From Plantactinospora endophytica (GTDB lineage Bacteria; Actinomycetota; Actinomycetes; Mycobacteriales; Micromonosporaceae): a stretch of 64,000 nt of DNA. The notes below the pieces were generated by a model. It was not told the origin of the DNA, did no database searches, and saw only the letters and a program-made list of their open reading frames with translations. Position 1 is the first letter of the stretch, and every line of letters starts with the position of its first letter. Of the stretch, positions 1-8,472 are shown piece by piece. The stretch is from contig NZ_BONW01000021.1 in the NCBI RefSeq assembly GCF_016862915.1, positions 523,616-587,615 on the forward strand. The letters run 5' to 3'. The translations under genes and the position numbers were made by a program.

Positions 1-563
1 GGCGTGCCGTACAGCCCGCCCTCGCCGTCGCCGTCCCGTTCGCCGACCAGCGCCGAGATCCCGAAGTCGACGACCTTGGCACCCATCGCGGCGAGCATGA
101 CGTTGCCGGGAGTGATGTCCCGGTGCACGACGCCCCGGGCGTGTGCGCTGGCCAGCGCGCTGGCCACCTGGGCGCCGAGCACCACCCCGTCCCACCAGGG
201 CAGCGGACCCTCCCGGTCGAGCCAGCTCGCCAGCGACTCGCCGTCGATCAGCTCCATCACCACGTACGGCACGGTCCGGCCGTACCGGATCGACTCGCCA
301 TAGTCGTAGACGCCGGTGATGTGCGGGTGGCAGAGCCGGGCGGCGGCCCGGGCCTCGGTCCGGAGCCGGTCCCGGAAACTCCGGTCGGCGCTCAGCCGGG
401 GGGCGAGCATCTTCACCGCCACCGGCCGGCCGAGCACCTCGTCGTGGCCGCGCCAGACCACCGACATGCCGCCCTCGCCGAGTTCCTCGACCAGCCGATA
501 GCGGTCACCGACCAACTCCGTGCCGTGCCGCTCCGCCCCCACCCACCTGCCCCACCCGGTCAT
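1..563 (-). CDS. Serine/threonine protein kinase, C-terminus cut by window edge
   Basis: Hanks-type kinase that phosphorylates proteins on Ser/Thr in the cytosol; whether a membrane-anchored sensor part follows cannot be seen because the C-terminus lies beyond base 1. The 187 visible residues hold the glycine-rich loop ELGEGGMSVVW (27-37), the ATP lysine K51 in VAVKML, the catalytic HRD (D149 in VVHRDITPGNVML) and the metal-binding DFG (166-168). The catalytic-loop Lys found in HRDLKPxN is Thr here, a variant seen in other actinobacterial kinases. The ATG at 563 is preceded by only a weak ribosome site, and a GTG seven codons in is an alternative start. Substrates cannot be inferred. Confidence 0.88.
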   Translation of the reverse strand, partial: MTGWGRWVGAERHGTELVGDRYRLVEELGEGGMSVVWRGHDEVLGRPVAVKMLAPRLSADRSFRDRLRTEARAAARLCHPHITGVYDYGESIRYGRTVPYVVMELIDGESLASWLDREGPLPWWDGVVLGAQVASALASAHARGVVHRDITPGNVMLAAMGAKVVDFGISALVGERDGDGEGGLYGT

Positions 564-671
564 GGGAAACTCTGTTGCCCCGACCGGGCCGGACTACACC
601 TCTCGGAACCGATTCGTCTTCATCAGTATTCGGCCGGAACCCCGCCGTCCGTGCCCCGGGGTCGGCCGGGG

Positions 672-716
672 CGGCGGTCAGGCGGGTGGCGAGCCGGCGG
701 TCAGGCGGTGGCGAGC
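672..716. repeat. Tandem 22/23-bp duplication across a stop codon
   Basis: Two adjacent copies (672-694 and 695-716) of a GC-rich unit differ by a single G. The second copy contains the stop codon and last codons of the adjacent minus-strand gene. It looks like a slippage duplication at a 3' end, with no evident function. Confidence 0.6.
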
Positions 717-2284
717 AGTTGGTCGACCGGGGCGTACTCGTCGGTCAGCACGATCGCGTCGTCGACGAACTCGTCGAGCGCGGTGCCGGAGAGCACGGTG
801 ACCGGACCGTCCGCCGAGGTGATCAGGCGTTCGCGTACCGGCTCCAGCGGCAGCGGCCGGTCGGAGGCGAGGATGACGAAGTTCGCCCCCTGTGAGCCGG
901 CCAGCGCGGCCGGCGGGGCGATCAGTGCGACGTGCGGGAACTCGGCCGCCACGGTGGCCACCTCGGAGCGGATGAAGCGCAGCGGCGGGTGGTCGATCAC
1001 GTTCTGCGCGTAGATCCCGCCGGGTCGGATCACCCGGCGGACCTCGGCGGCCATCTCCCGGGTCGCCAGGTGCCAGGGCACCACCAGGTGCCCGAACGCG
1101 TCCCCAACCACCAGGTCGGCGCTCTGCGCGGGCCGCTCCCCGATCAGCATCCGGGCGTCGCCGACCCGCGCCCGCAGCTCCGGACCGGTCTGTACGTCCA
1201 GTTCGCGGCGGCCCAGCTCGACCAGCCCGCCGTCGATCTCGTAGACCTCGTTGCGGGTGCCGGGCCGGGTCGCGGTCAGGTAGCGCGGCATCGTGAAACC
1301 GCCACCCCCGAGGTGTACGGCCTGAAGCGGCGCCCGGGGCGGCGCCATCATGTCGGCGACCGCACCGATCCACTGCGTGTACTCGAACTCCAGGTGCTGC
1401 GGGTCGGCCAGGTCCACGTAGGAGTGCCAGGCCGAGTTGAGCACCAGCAGCCGCCCGGTGGAGTTGTCCGGATCCGCCTCGACCGAGGCGCAGTGGTACG
1501 CCGTCTCCACGTCGCACGGTGTCGGCGCGACAGCGGAGAGCGAGGCACCGGCCAGGCCGAGTACGGCCGCCGCGGCGGTGACCCGGGACGGCTTCGGCAG
1601 CGTGTCCCGGGACTGCCGGCGCAGGTAGACCGCGAGCACCAGGCCGGTCGCGCCGAGCAGCACCGCCAGGCTGATGATGATCGCGGTACTCGGCAGGGCG
1701 GCGACCAGCACGAATCCGGTACCGAGGGTGGCGGTGATCGCACCCAGCGTGCCGATGCTGGAGAGCCGGCCGACCACCTGGCCGGTCTGCCGCAGGTCGG
1801 CGAGTTGCAGCTTGACCACCAACGGGGTGATCGAGGCGAGCAGTGCCGCCGGCAGGAAGATCGCCAGCGCGGTGAGCAGCAGGATGCCGACGGCCGCTCC
1901 GCCGCGCAGCACCTCACCGGCGTACCGGACGATCGGCAGGGTCAGCGCGGTGCAGATGCCGGCGAGTACCAGCGCCGGGGCGAGCAGCCGGCGCGGGTCA
2001 CGGCGGTCGGCGAGCCAGCCGCCGATCCAGGCGCCGTACGCGATCGCGGCCAGCGCCACCCCGATCACCGAACTGGTGACCTGGAGGGTGACCCCGACGT
2101 ACGGCCCGACCAGCCGGAGCGACGCCGTCTCCAGGACCAGTACGGCGCCGCTGGCGACGAAGACCAGGGTGGCCGCCAGGCCGGTCGGCAGGGCTCGGGC
2201 CGGTGGCCCGGCCGGCTCGTCCGCGACGGTGGCGGTGTCCGCCGCCTCGGGTGGTGAAGAGTCCATCGCAGCGATGGTACGCAT
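701..2284 (-). CDS. Membrane-fused spermidine synthase-like protein
   Basis: A 527-residue protein with two parts. Residues about 35-235 hold around seven hydrophobic segments, in the pattern of 'fused MFS/spermidine synthase' proteins (for example the segment starting LVFVASGAVLVLETASLRL). Residues about 285-500 form a Rossmann methyltransferase-like polyamine synthase domain, with AVHLGGGGFTMPRYL as the nucleotide site and a following acidic YEIDGG strand (E/D binding the ribose). In this family the soluble domain is often not a true spermidine synthase, so the substrate is uncertain. The start at 2284 or the ATG at 2266 are both possible; neither has a clear ribosome site. It lies just downstream of the secreted-protein gene on the same strand. 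Confidence 0.8.
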   Translation of the reverse strand: MRTIAAMDSSPPEAADTATVADEPAGPPARALPTGLAATLVFVASGAVLVLETASLRLVGPYVGVTLQVTSSVIGVALAAIAYGAWIGGWLADRRDPRRLLAPALVLAGICTALTLPIVRYAGEVLRGGAAVGILLLTALAIFLPAALLASITPLVVKLQLADLRQTGQVVGRLSSIGTLGAITATLGTGFVLVAALPSTAIIISLAVLLGATGLVLAVYLRRQSRDTLPKPSRVTAAAAVLGLAGASLSAVAPTPCDVETAYHCASVEADPDNSTGRLLVLNSAWHSYVDLADPQHLEFEYTQWIGAVADMMAPPRAPLQAVHLGGGGFTMPRYLTATRPGTRNEVYEIDGGLVELGRRELDVQTGPELRARVGDARMLIGERPAQSADLVVGDAFGHLVVPWHLATREMAAEVRRVIRPGGIYAQNVIDHPPLRFIRSEVATVAAEFPHVALIAPPAALAGSQGANFVILASDRPLPLEPVRERLITSADGPVTVLSGTALDEFVDDAIVLTDEYAPVDQLLATA

Positions 2285-2302
2285 CCGCCCGGCGGCCCCG
2301 GG

Positions 2303-3355
2303 CTACAACATCGACAGGTGAACGTGGTTCGTGTGGTCGGAGGCCGGATCGCCGTTGCCGTTGTACGCCCGCCACCCGTTGCCGGGCATCCAGATCTGCC
2401 TGTACCAGATCACGTAGAGCACGCCGAGCCGGTCGGCGTTCTTGACGTAGAACGCGGCGAGGTTGTTGCCGTAGGTGCGGTCGCCGCCGCTCGCGTCGAC
2501 GTTCTCGAAGCCACCCGGTGCGGCCGAGAAGTCGCAGGCGCGGCCCTTGGGGTGCTCACCGCCGCCACCGCTGCGGTGGCAGGACGAGTGCCGCTTGAAG
2601 TTGTTGGCCTTGGCTTGGTTCAGCGCGTGCAGGGTGCGCGGGGTGATGCAGCCGCTGCCGGTGGTCGGGTCGTCGATGCTGCACGACTCCTTGGGCCAGG
2701 AGCCGTCGGAGTTGCGCGGCGCGGGCTTGGCCAGCGGCGAGTTGGCGCTGATCAGGCCGCCGCTCGGGTTGCCGCCGACGGACGCGAGGGCCTTTTCGGC
2801 GTCCTTCTTCTTCTTGGCGATGACCTCGACCTGGCGCTGCTGCTCGCGGACCTCGGCGTCGATAGCGTTCTTGGCCCGGGTGGCCTCGTCGAGCGACTCG
2901 GCGAGTTCGCGGAGCTTCCGGTCGTCGCGCTGGGCCATCATCTCCAGCCCGGCCGCCTTCTCCACGAACGACTGCGGGGAGGCGCTGTTCAGCAGGGCCG
3001 AGATCGGGCTGAGCCGGCCCCGGCGGTAGGTCTCGGCGGCGATCACCCCCACCTCCTGGGTGAGGGTGGCGACCCGGGCCTGCACCTGCTTGAGCTGCCC
3101 GCCGAGCTGGGTCTGCCGCTTCTTGGAGCTGTTCAGCTTGGCGGTCGCCTCGATGTGCCCCTTCGAGGCCGACTCCAGCGCGTCCCGGAGCTTCTTGGTG
3201 CCACCCTCGTCGCCCGGCGAACTGGGCGCGGCGACCGCCGGAGCGGCGGTCGTGCCGACCAGGGCGGTGGGGGTCATGACGAGCAGCGTGGCGGCGACGA
3301 GCAGCGCCGTGAACCGGCGTGGGCCCTGCGGCCGGACGATGGCCGTTCTGCGCAC
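2303..3355 (-). CDS. Secreted coiled-coil protein with C-terminal peptidoglycan-type domain
   Basis: Starts at GTG 3355 because AAGGAA sits about 8 bases upstream and a signal peptide follows at once (RR, then the hydrophobic run LLVAATLLVMTPTALVG, then an Ala-X-Ala type cleavage region). Residues about 55-190 are a Lys/Glu/Gln-rich coiled coil like that of RipA/NlpC-type cell-wall proteins. The C-terminal ~110 residues have conserved Cys, the CHRSGGGGEHPKGRACDF segment and a terminal DHTNHVHLS motif, matching the ARB_07466/extensin-like domain of secreted, probably cell-wall-active proteins. In-frame codons extend upstream to 3520 but lack signal-peptide character. Catalysis is not proven. 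Confidence 0.78.
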   Translation of the reverse strand: MRRTAIVRPQGPRRFTALLVAATLLVMTPTALVGTTAAPAVAAPSSPGDEGGTKKLRDALESASKGHIEATAKLNSSKKRQTQLGGQLKQVQARVATLTQEVGVIAAETYRRGRLSPISALLNSASPQSFVEKAAGLEMMAQRDDRKLRELAESLDEATRAKNAIDAEVREQQRQVEVIAKKKKDAEKALASVGGNPSGGLISANSPLAKPAPRNSDGSWPKESCSIDDPTTGSGCITPRTLHALNQAKANNFKRHSSCHRSGGGGEHPKGRACDFSAAPGGFENVDASGGDRTYGNNLAAFYVKNADRLGVLYVIWYRQIWMPGNGWRAYNGNGDPASDHTNHVHLSML

Positions 3356-3564
3356 GAAAGCCGTTCCTTCCGTAGGCCGCCGACCCCGGAGGATCCACAG
3401 TGACCATTCGGCGGCGGCCACCGTCGGCACCCTCGACGGTGCCACCTGGCGGAGACCGCCGGTCAGCCTACCCGAACCGGGCCGCGCTGTCGGCCCAGCT
3501 ACGACGTACCGCGATATCACAAGAAAGGGCTATATGGCAGGCAAACAGACTTATTACCGCCAAG

Positions 3565-4386
3565 TCAGGGGGTGGCCAGCAGGGTGGCGTGCACCGTCTC
3601 CCAGATCGACTCGTTGGCCGCGACCAGCAGGCCGGCCCGGGTGTCGGCCGGGTCGTAGGCGGTCCCGTCGAGCCGCCGGACCACCCCGCCGGCCGCCTCG
3701 ACCAGCAGCGCGCCCGGGGCGTGGTCCCAGGGCAGGGTCCGCCAGAAGATCGCGAAATGCTGTCGGTTCTCCACCAGATCCGCGTATTCCTGACCGGCGC
3801 AGTGTTGGCCGGGCAGCACCGCACCGATCCGCCCCTCGCCGGCCGCCACCCGGGCGCGCAGTTCCGGCGGCAGGAACCGGGTCGCCACCACACCGCGCAG
3901 CGACTCCGCCGCCAGCGGTTCACCGGTCGTCCGCACCGGCTCCCCGTCCCGGTACGCCCCGTCCCCGGCCCGCGCGACCAGCAGCCGGTCCGCCATCGGG
4001 TCGAGAATCCAGGCCGCCTCCGTACGCCCGGACCGGCGCCGCGCCGCCATCACCGCGAACGGCTCCCGCCCGGCCGCGAAGTTCGCCGTACCGTCCAACG
4101 GGTCGACCAGCCACACCTCGGCCGGCCCGACCAGCCGGTCCAGTACGGCCGGGTCGGCGGCCACCCCCTCCTCGCCGACCACCTCGGAATCCGGCCGGAG
4201 CTGGCGCAGCCCGGCCGTGATGATCTCCTCGGCCCGCTGGTCGGCCACCGTCACCACCTCACCGGGAGCCTTCTCCGCCACGTCGGCGTCGGCGAGGTGC
4301 CGGAACATCGGCAGGATGGCGTCGGCGGCGGCCCGGCGCAGCAGCGCGCCGACCTCCTCGACCAGCAACGACTCGGGGTCAGCCAC
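3565..4386 (-). CDS. Inositol monophosphatase family protein
   Basis: Mg-dependent phosphatase of the IMPase/FBPase fold, cytosolic, expected to dephosphorylate inositol phosphate or a related sugar or histidinol phosphate. Visible metal-site motifs are VVGEEG (~68-73), [12 protein letters not shown] (~92-103) and the late [15 protein letters not shown] (~222-236). Length (273 aa) is normal for the family. The GTG start overlaps the end of the response-regulator gene by 8 bases, so it is probably translated from the same transcript as the sensory trio upstream. The exact substrate (inositol-1-P, histidinol-P or a nucleotide) cannot be decided from motifs. Confidence 0.88.
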   Translation of the reverse strand: MADPESLLVEEVGALLRRAAADAILPMFRHLADADVAEKAPGEVVTVADQRAEEIITAGLRQLRPDSEVVGEEGVAADPAVLDRLVGPAEVWLVDPLDGTANFAAGREPFAVMAARRRSGRTEAAWILDPMADRLLVARAGDGAYRDGEPVRTTGEPLAAESLRGVVATRFLPPELRARVAAGEGRIGAVLPGQHCAGQEYADLVENRQHFAIFWRTLPWDHAPGALLVEAAGGVVRRLDGTAYDPADTRAGLLVAANESIWETVHATLLATP

Positions 4387-4864
4387 GCGGCGGAAGCTTC
4401 ACGACGCTGACGAAGAACTCGTCGATCTGCCGTACCACCGAGATGAAGCGCTCGAAGTCGACCGGCTTCGTCACGTACGCGTTGGCGTGCAACTGGTAGC
4501 TGCGCAGGATGTCCTCGTCGGCCTGGGAGGTGGTGAGTACCACCACCGGGATCCGGCAGAGCTGTTCGTCGCGCTTGATCTCGGCCAGCACCTCCCGGCC
4601 GTCCCGCCGGGGAAGGTTGAGGTCGAGCAGGATCAGGTCCGGCGGTACGGCGTCGGCGTACTCGCCCTCGCGGCGCAGGTAGGCCAGCGCCGCGGCGCCG
4701 TCGGAGACCACGGTGAGCCGGTTGCGCAGCTTGTGCTCCTCGAACGCCTCCTGCGTCATCAGCACGTCGCCGGGGTCGTCCTCGACCAGCAGCACCTCGA
4801 TCGGGCTCCTGCCGTCCGCCGGTGCCGTCATCGGCCCCTCCTCGTCGCTCCACTCATCCGTCAC
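4379..4864 (-). CDS. Single-domain response regulator (Rcp1/CheY type)
   Basis: A stand-alone receiver domain without output domain. It has the acidic pair in [14 protein letters not shown], the phospho-acceptor Asp in [13 protein letters not shown], the Thr switch in VVVLTTSQ and the Lys of YVTKPVDF. This Rcp1-type subfamily usually pairs with phytochrome-like histidine kinases. GTG 4864 is preceded by AAGGAG and overlaps the kinase stop by 4 bases (GTGA), so the two are translationally coupled. A second good start (ATG 4831 after AGGAGG) would remove 11 residues. It most likely shuttles phosphate from the adjacent kinase to other proteins. Confidence 0.92.
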   Translation of the reverse strand: MTDEWSDEEGPMTAPADGRSPIEVLLVEDDPGDVLMTQEAFEEHKLRNRLTVVSDGAAALAYLRREGEYADAVPPDLILLDLNLPRRDGREVLAEIKRDEQLCRIPVVVLTTSQADEDILRSYQLHANAYVTKPVDFERFISVVRQIDEFFVSVVKLPPRG

Positions 4865-6558
4865 ACAGTCTCCTTCATGTCACCGGCCGGCCGGGCCGAC
4901 TCCCCCGGCGGTGTGGCGTCGGCCTCGGTCCCGGCCTGAGCACCCGGAACAGCGGTGGCCGGCCCGTCCCCCTCGGCCCCGGACGCCACCGGCGGCTCCG
5001 CCGGCTCCCGCAGCTCCGGCGGTACGGGCAGGGTGAACCGGATCATCGTGCCCTCGGTCACCGCGTCCGGATCGACCCAGACCCGGCCACCGTGGTACTC
5101 GACGATCTTCTTGACGATGGCCAGCCCGATGCCGGTACCCGGATAGGCGTCCTTGGCATGCAGCCGCTGGAAGATCACGAAGATCTTGTCGGCGAACTCC
5201 CGCTCGATCCCGATGCCGTTGTCCTGGCAACTGATCTCCCACTCGTCGCCGACCCGCCGGGCCGAGACGTGCACCCTCGGCGGGACGTCCGGCCGGCGGA
5301 ACTTGAGCGAGTTGCCGACCAGGTTCGCCATCAGGTTGGTCAGCAGGGTCTCCTCGCCCCGGATGACCGGCAGGTCCGACCAGGTGAGTTCGCCGTCGAC
5401 GTACCGCCGGCTGGCCTCGGTCTGCCCGGCGACGTCGGTCATCACCGCGTCCAGGTCCACGTCGGTGAAGCCGGTGGTGAGCCGACCGATCCGGGAGAAC
5501 GCCAGCAGGTCGTTGATCAGGCGCTGCATCCGCTGCGCCCCGTCGACCGCGAACGCGATGTACTGGTCGGCGCGCTCGTCGAGCTTGCCCGCGTACCGGC
5601 GTTGCAGGAGCTGGCAGAAGCTCGCCACCTTGCGCAGCGGCTCCTGGAGGTCGTGCGAGGCGACGTACGCGAACTGCTCCAGGTCACGGTTGGACCGGAC
5701 CAGTTCCTCGGCCTGCTTCTCCAGTTGGCTGTTGACCCACTCGATCCGCTCCCGGGCCTGCCGTACCTCGTCGAGGTCGGCGGCGATCCGGCGGCGCATC
5801 GCGTCGACGTCACCGGCCAGCGCCGCCAGCTCCGGCGGGCCGACGTGCTCGATGTCCCGCTGGTAGTCACCGGCGGCGATGTCGCGCACCTGGCCGGCCA
5901 GCGTGGTGACCGGGCCGATGACCAGCCGGTTCAGCGAGGTCAGCAGGGCGAGCCCGGCCAGCACCACCACGATCGCGGCCAGGATCAGCAGCAGTACCAG
6001 GGTGTTGCCGGTCCGGCGGGCCTGGTCGGCGACGGTGTTGCGCAGTTCCAGGATCGAGTCCTGCAACGCCTGCACCTCGCCGCGCAGTTCGGTGAAGCGG
6101 GCACTGGTCTGGGTGGTCAGGTGCGCCTGGGCGGCCTCCGGCCCGCTCCGCACGGTCAGCTCGATCGCCGGCTGGGCCACCACCTCCCGCCACTGCCGGG
6201 CGTGGTCGCGCACCGTGTGCAGTTCGCGGCGGATCTCCGGCTGGTCGTCGAGGAGGGCGTCCATCGAGGCGATCAGCGCCGCCTCCCGTTGCACGCCCTC
6301 CCGGTACGGCGCCAGGTCGGCGTCGTTGGCGGTGACGGCGTAGCCGCGTACCCCGGTCTGCTGGTCGACCAGGGCGCTGAGCAGCGCCTGGCCGTCGGTG
6401 CGCAGTGGCCCGGTCTTGGTGAGCAGGGTGTCCAGGTGGGCCCGGTTGTTGGTGGCGACCACCGCCGCGCCGACCGCCAGCAGGCCCAGCACCACTCCGA
6501 CGACCACACAGAGCGCGGTGACCCTGCGACGCAGGGTCCAGTTGCTCGGCTTCCTCAC
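4861..6558 (-). CDS. Sensor histidine kinase with CHASE3, HAMP and HATPase domains
   Basis: Membrane sensor of 565 residues. TM1 is at ~12-36, a CHASE3-like extracytoplasmic helical region at ~40-185, TM2 at ~188-210 ([19 protein letters not shown]), then HAMP, a short coiled coil, the H-box [14 protein letters not shown] and the ATPase motifs NLVGNSLKF (N), DNGIGI (G1) and [11 protein letters not shown] (G2). The signal is unknown. It sits between a PP2C regulator and an Rcp1-type regulator with 4-base overlaps on both sides, so the three form one module. The acidic/Pro-rich tail of about 60 residues looks disordered. Confidence 0.93.
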   Translation of the reverse strand: MRKPSNWTLRRRVTALCVVVGVVLGLLAVGAAVVATNNRAHLDTLLTKTGPLRTDGQALLSALVDQQTGVRGYAVTANDADLAPYREGVQREAALIASMDALLDDQPEIRRELHTVRDHARQWREVVAQPAIELTVRSGPEAAQAHLTTQTSARFTELRGEVQALQDSILELRNTVADQARRTGNTLVLLLILAAIVVVLAGLALLTSLNRLVIGPVTTLAGQVRDIAAGDYQRDIEHVGPPELAALAGDVDAMRRRIAADLDEVRQARERIEWVNSQLEKQAEELVRSNRDLEQFAYVASHDLQEPLRKVASFCQLLQRRYAGKLDERADQYIAFAVDGAQRMQRLINDLLAFSRIGRLTTGFTDVDLDAVMTDVAGQTEASRRYVDGELTWSDLPVIRGEETLLTNLMANLVGNSLKFRRPDVPPRVHVSARRVGDEWEISCQDNGIGIEREFADKIFVIFQRLHAKDAYPGTGIGLAIVKKIVEYHGGRVWVDPDAVTEGTMIRFTLPVPPELREPAEPPVASGAEGDGPATAVPGAQAGTEADATPPGESARPAGDMKETV

Positions 6559-7781
6559 CGGCCCTCCCCCCGACTGACCAGCAGCATCGCCACGTCGTCG
6601 GAGAGCGGGCCGCCGTTGTGCTCCTCGGCCCGCTCCACCAGCCAGCCCGGCAGCTCCGGCAGGGCCACCTGCCGGGCCCGGGGCTCGGCCACCAGGCCGC
6701 TCAGCCCCGGTACGTCCAGCCGGTCGTCACCGTCGCCGACCCGTCCCTCGATCAGCCCGTCCGTGTACATCAGCAGAGACCAGTCCTCGCTGTCGAAACG
6801 CAACTCGTGGGCGACCGGCGGCCGGGGCCGTACGCCGAGCAGCAGCCCGTGCGGCGCCGGCACCGGTGCCACCCGGCCGCCGGAGAGCAGCAACGGTGGC
6901 GGATGTCCGGCGAGCCGGACGGTGGCCCGGTTGCCGGCCAGGTCGAGCCGGACGGCGGCGACGGTCGCGAAGATCTCCCGCGCCGACCGCTCGCTCATCA
7001 GCACCTGCTCCAGCGCCGGCAGCACCTGCTCGTCGGGGACCCGGGCGAGCACCAGGGCGCGCCAGGCGACCCGGAGTTCGACGCCGAGCGCGGCCTCGTC
7101 CACCCCGTGCCCGCAGACGTCCCCGACGATCAGGTCGATCCGGTCCGGGCTGGTCTGCACCACGTCGTAGAAGTCGCCGCCGATCAGCGCCTCGTGCCGG
7201 CCGGGCCGGTAGAACGGCTGCACCTGCACCAGGTCGGTGTCGATCAGCGGCTGGGGCAGCAGGCCACGCTCCAGGCGGGCGGACTCGGCCTGCAACAGCT
7301 CCACCTCGCGCAGCCGCCGGGTGTTCTCGTCGGCCCGCTTGCGTTCCACCGCGTAGCGCAGCGACCGGGCCAGCAGCACCCCGTCGACCTGGCCCTTCAC
7401 CAGGTAGTCCTGGGCACCCTCGGCGACGGCGCCGACGCCGAGGTGCTCGTCGGAGCGGCCGGTGAGCACGCAGACCGCGGCGCCGGTGGACATCCCGAGT
7501 ACCTGGCGGAGCCCGTCCAGGCCCTGCGCGTCCGGCAGGCCGAGGTCGAGCAGTACGCAGTCGACGCCGGGAATCTGCGGGCGGGCGGCGTTCAGGCTGT
7601 TCGCGACGAGCAACTCGATGCCGGCCTCGGTCTCGGCGAGCAGCTCCCCGACCAGGAAGGCATCGGCATCGTCGTCCTCGATCAACAGCACCCGCAGCCG
7701 CTCCCGGGGCGGCAGCTTGGCGTGCCGCCCGAGCCCGCCGTGCGGATACGCCGGCGCGGGTACGACGGACGACCCGGTCAC
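6555..7781 (-). CDS. Response regulator fused to SpoIIE/RsbU-type PP2C phosphatase
   Basis: An N-terminal receiver (LLIEDDDADAFLVGELL, acceptor Asp in VLLDLGLPDAQG, Lys in DYLVKGQV) is joined by a coiled coil to a PP2C-type Ser phosphatase (GGDFYDVV, VGDVCGHGVDEAA, LLMYTDGLIE, SDDVAMLL). Such proteins dephosphorylate anti-anti-sigma factors in partner-switching stress responses; no STAS or anti-sigma gene is nearby. The start was set at GTG 7781 because a strong GGAGGGGGG site lies upstream. Open codons extend to 7952 but are low-complexity and improbable. First gene of the coupled phosphatase-kinase-regulator operon. Confidence 0.9.
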   Translation of the reverse strand: MTGSSVVPAPAYPHGGLGRHAKLPPRERLRVLLIEDDDADAFLVGELLAETEAGIELLVANSLNAARPQIPGVDCVLLDLGLPDAQGLDGLRQVLGMSTGAAVCVLTGRSDEHLGVGAVAEGAQDYLVKGQVDGVLLARSLRYAVERKRADENTRRLREVELLQAESARLERGLLPQPLIDTDLVQVQPFYRPGRHEALIGGDFYDVVQTSPDRIDLIVGDVCGHGVDEAALGVELRVAWRALVLARVPDEQVLPALEQVLMSERSAREIFATVAAVRLDLAGNRATVRLAGHPPPLLLSGGRVAPVPAPHGLLLGVRPRPPVAHELRFDSEDWSLLMYTDGLIEGRVGDGDDRLDVPGLSGLVAEPRARQVALPELPGWLVERAEEHNGGPLSDDVAMLLVSRGEGR

Positions 7782-7986
7782 CGGGCGGCCCCCCTCCACT
7801 CCGTCACGACGCCTCCTCGCTCCGTTCCTCGCCGCCACGACCATCACGACCGGGCCGGTCGGGCACCAGGTCCCCCCGCTGGCCGGTGCCTGCCCCGGCT
7901 CGCCGTCGCCGACGACGATCCGCGCCGATCCTGTACCACCCAACGCTGCCACACAACACAGGTAGCGCCGACATCGTGCCCCGATG

Positions 7987-8370
7987 TCACAGCGGCCCGT
8001 CCGCCGAGCCGGTGGCGGCGTCCGCCGGGCCGGTCGGGTACCGCAGGCGTACCTGCTCGGCCTGGTGGGCGATCACCTGGCCGAGCACCCCGTGCAGCCG
8101 GCCGCAGTCGAGGCAGTGCAGGTTCTCGTCGAGTCTCCGGCCGCCACAGCTCGCGCAGGTGCCCCGGTCGGCGCGGTCCCGGTAGCCGGCCAGCGCCTCG
8201 GCCAGGGCTCGGGCCAGGTGCGGGGTGAGCGGGATCGTCCCGGCGTCTCCGGCCGACCGGACCTCGACCGTGCCGACCGGCTCGGCCTGCGGCTCCGGGT
8301 CGTACGGCGCCACCCGCGCGACGAAGTCACGCAGCACGGCGACAGGATCGGGCGCTTTGTACGTGGACAT
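7987..8370 (-). CDS. Small zinc-ribbon protein of unknown function
   Basis: A 127-residue protein starting at ATG 8370 (MSTYKAPDPVAVLRDFVAR). The only recognisable element is a CxxC...CxxC zinc ribbon near residues 72-91 (CASCGGRRLDENLHCLDC). No enzymatic motif is visible. It is divergent from the M28 peptidase gene across about 100 bp. The same reading frame stays open far upstream through the antisense of two other genes, but only this terminal part has protein-like composition. Confidence 0.7.
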   Translation of the reverse strand: MSTYKAPDPVAVLRDFVARVAPYDPEPQAEPVGTVEVRSAGDAGTIPLTPHLARALAEALAGYRDRADRGTCASCGGRRLDENLHCLDCGRLHGVLGQVIAHQAEQVRLRYPTGPADAATGSADGPL

Positions 8371-8472
8371 GCGTATCACGCTATGCGACCGGCCGCCACC
8401 AGGGTGACCCGGCCGGTCGGGGCGCCGGCCGACCGCGATGATGGCAGTCGCTGCCGACCCCTGGAGGCACCC

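Noticed and set aside
3356..3564. Possible c-di-AMP (ydaO) riboswitch before the secreted cell-wall protein
   Set aside because: Such leaders are known for actinobacterial wall hydrolases, but the conserved motifs are not present in order here.
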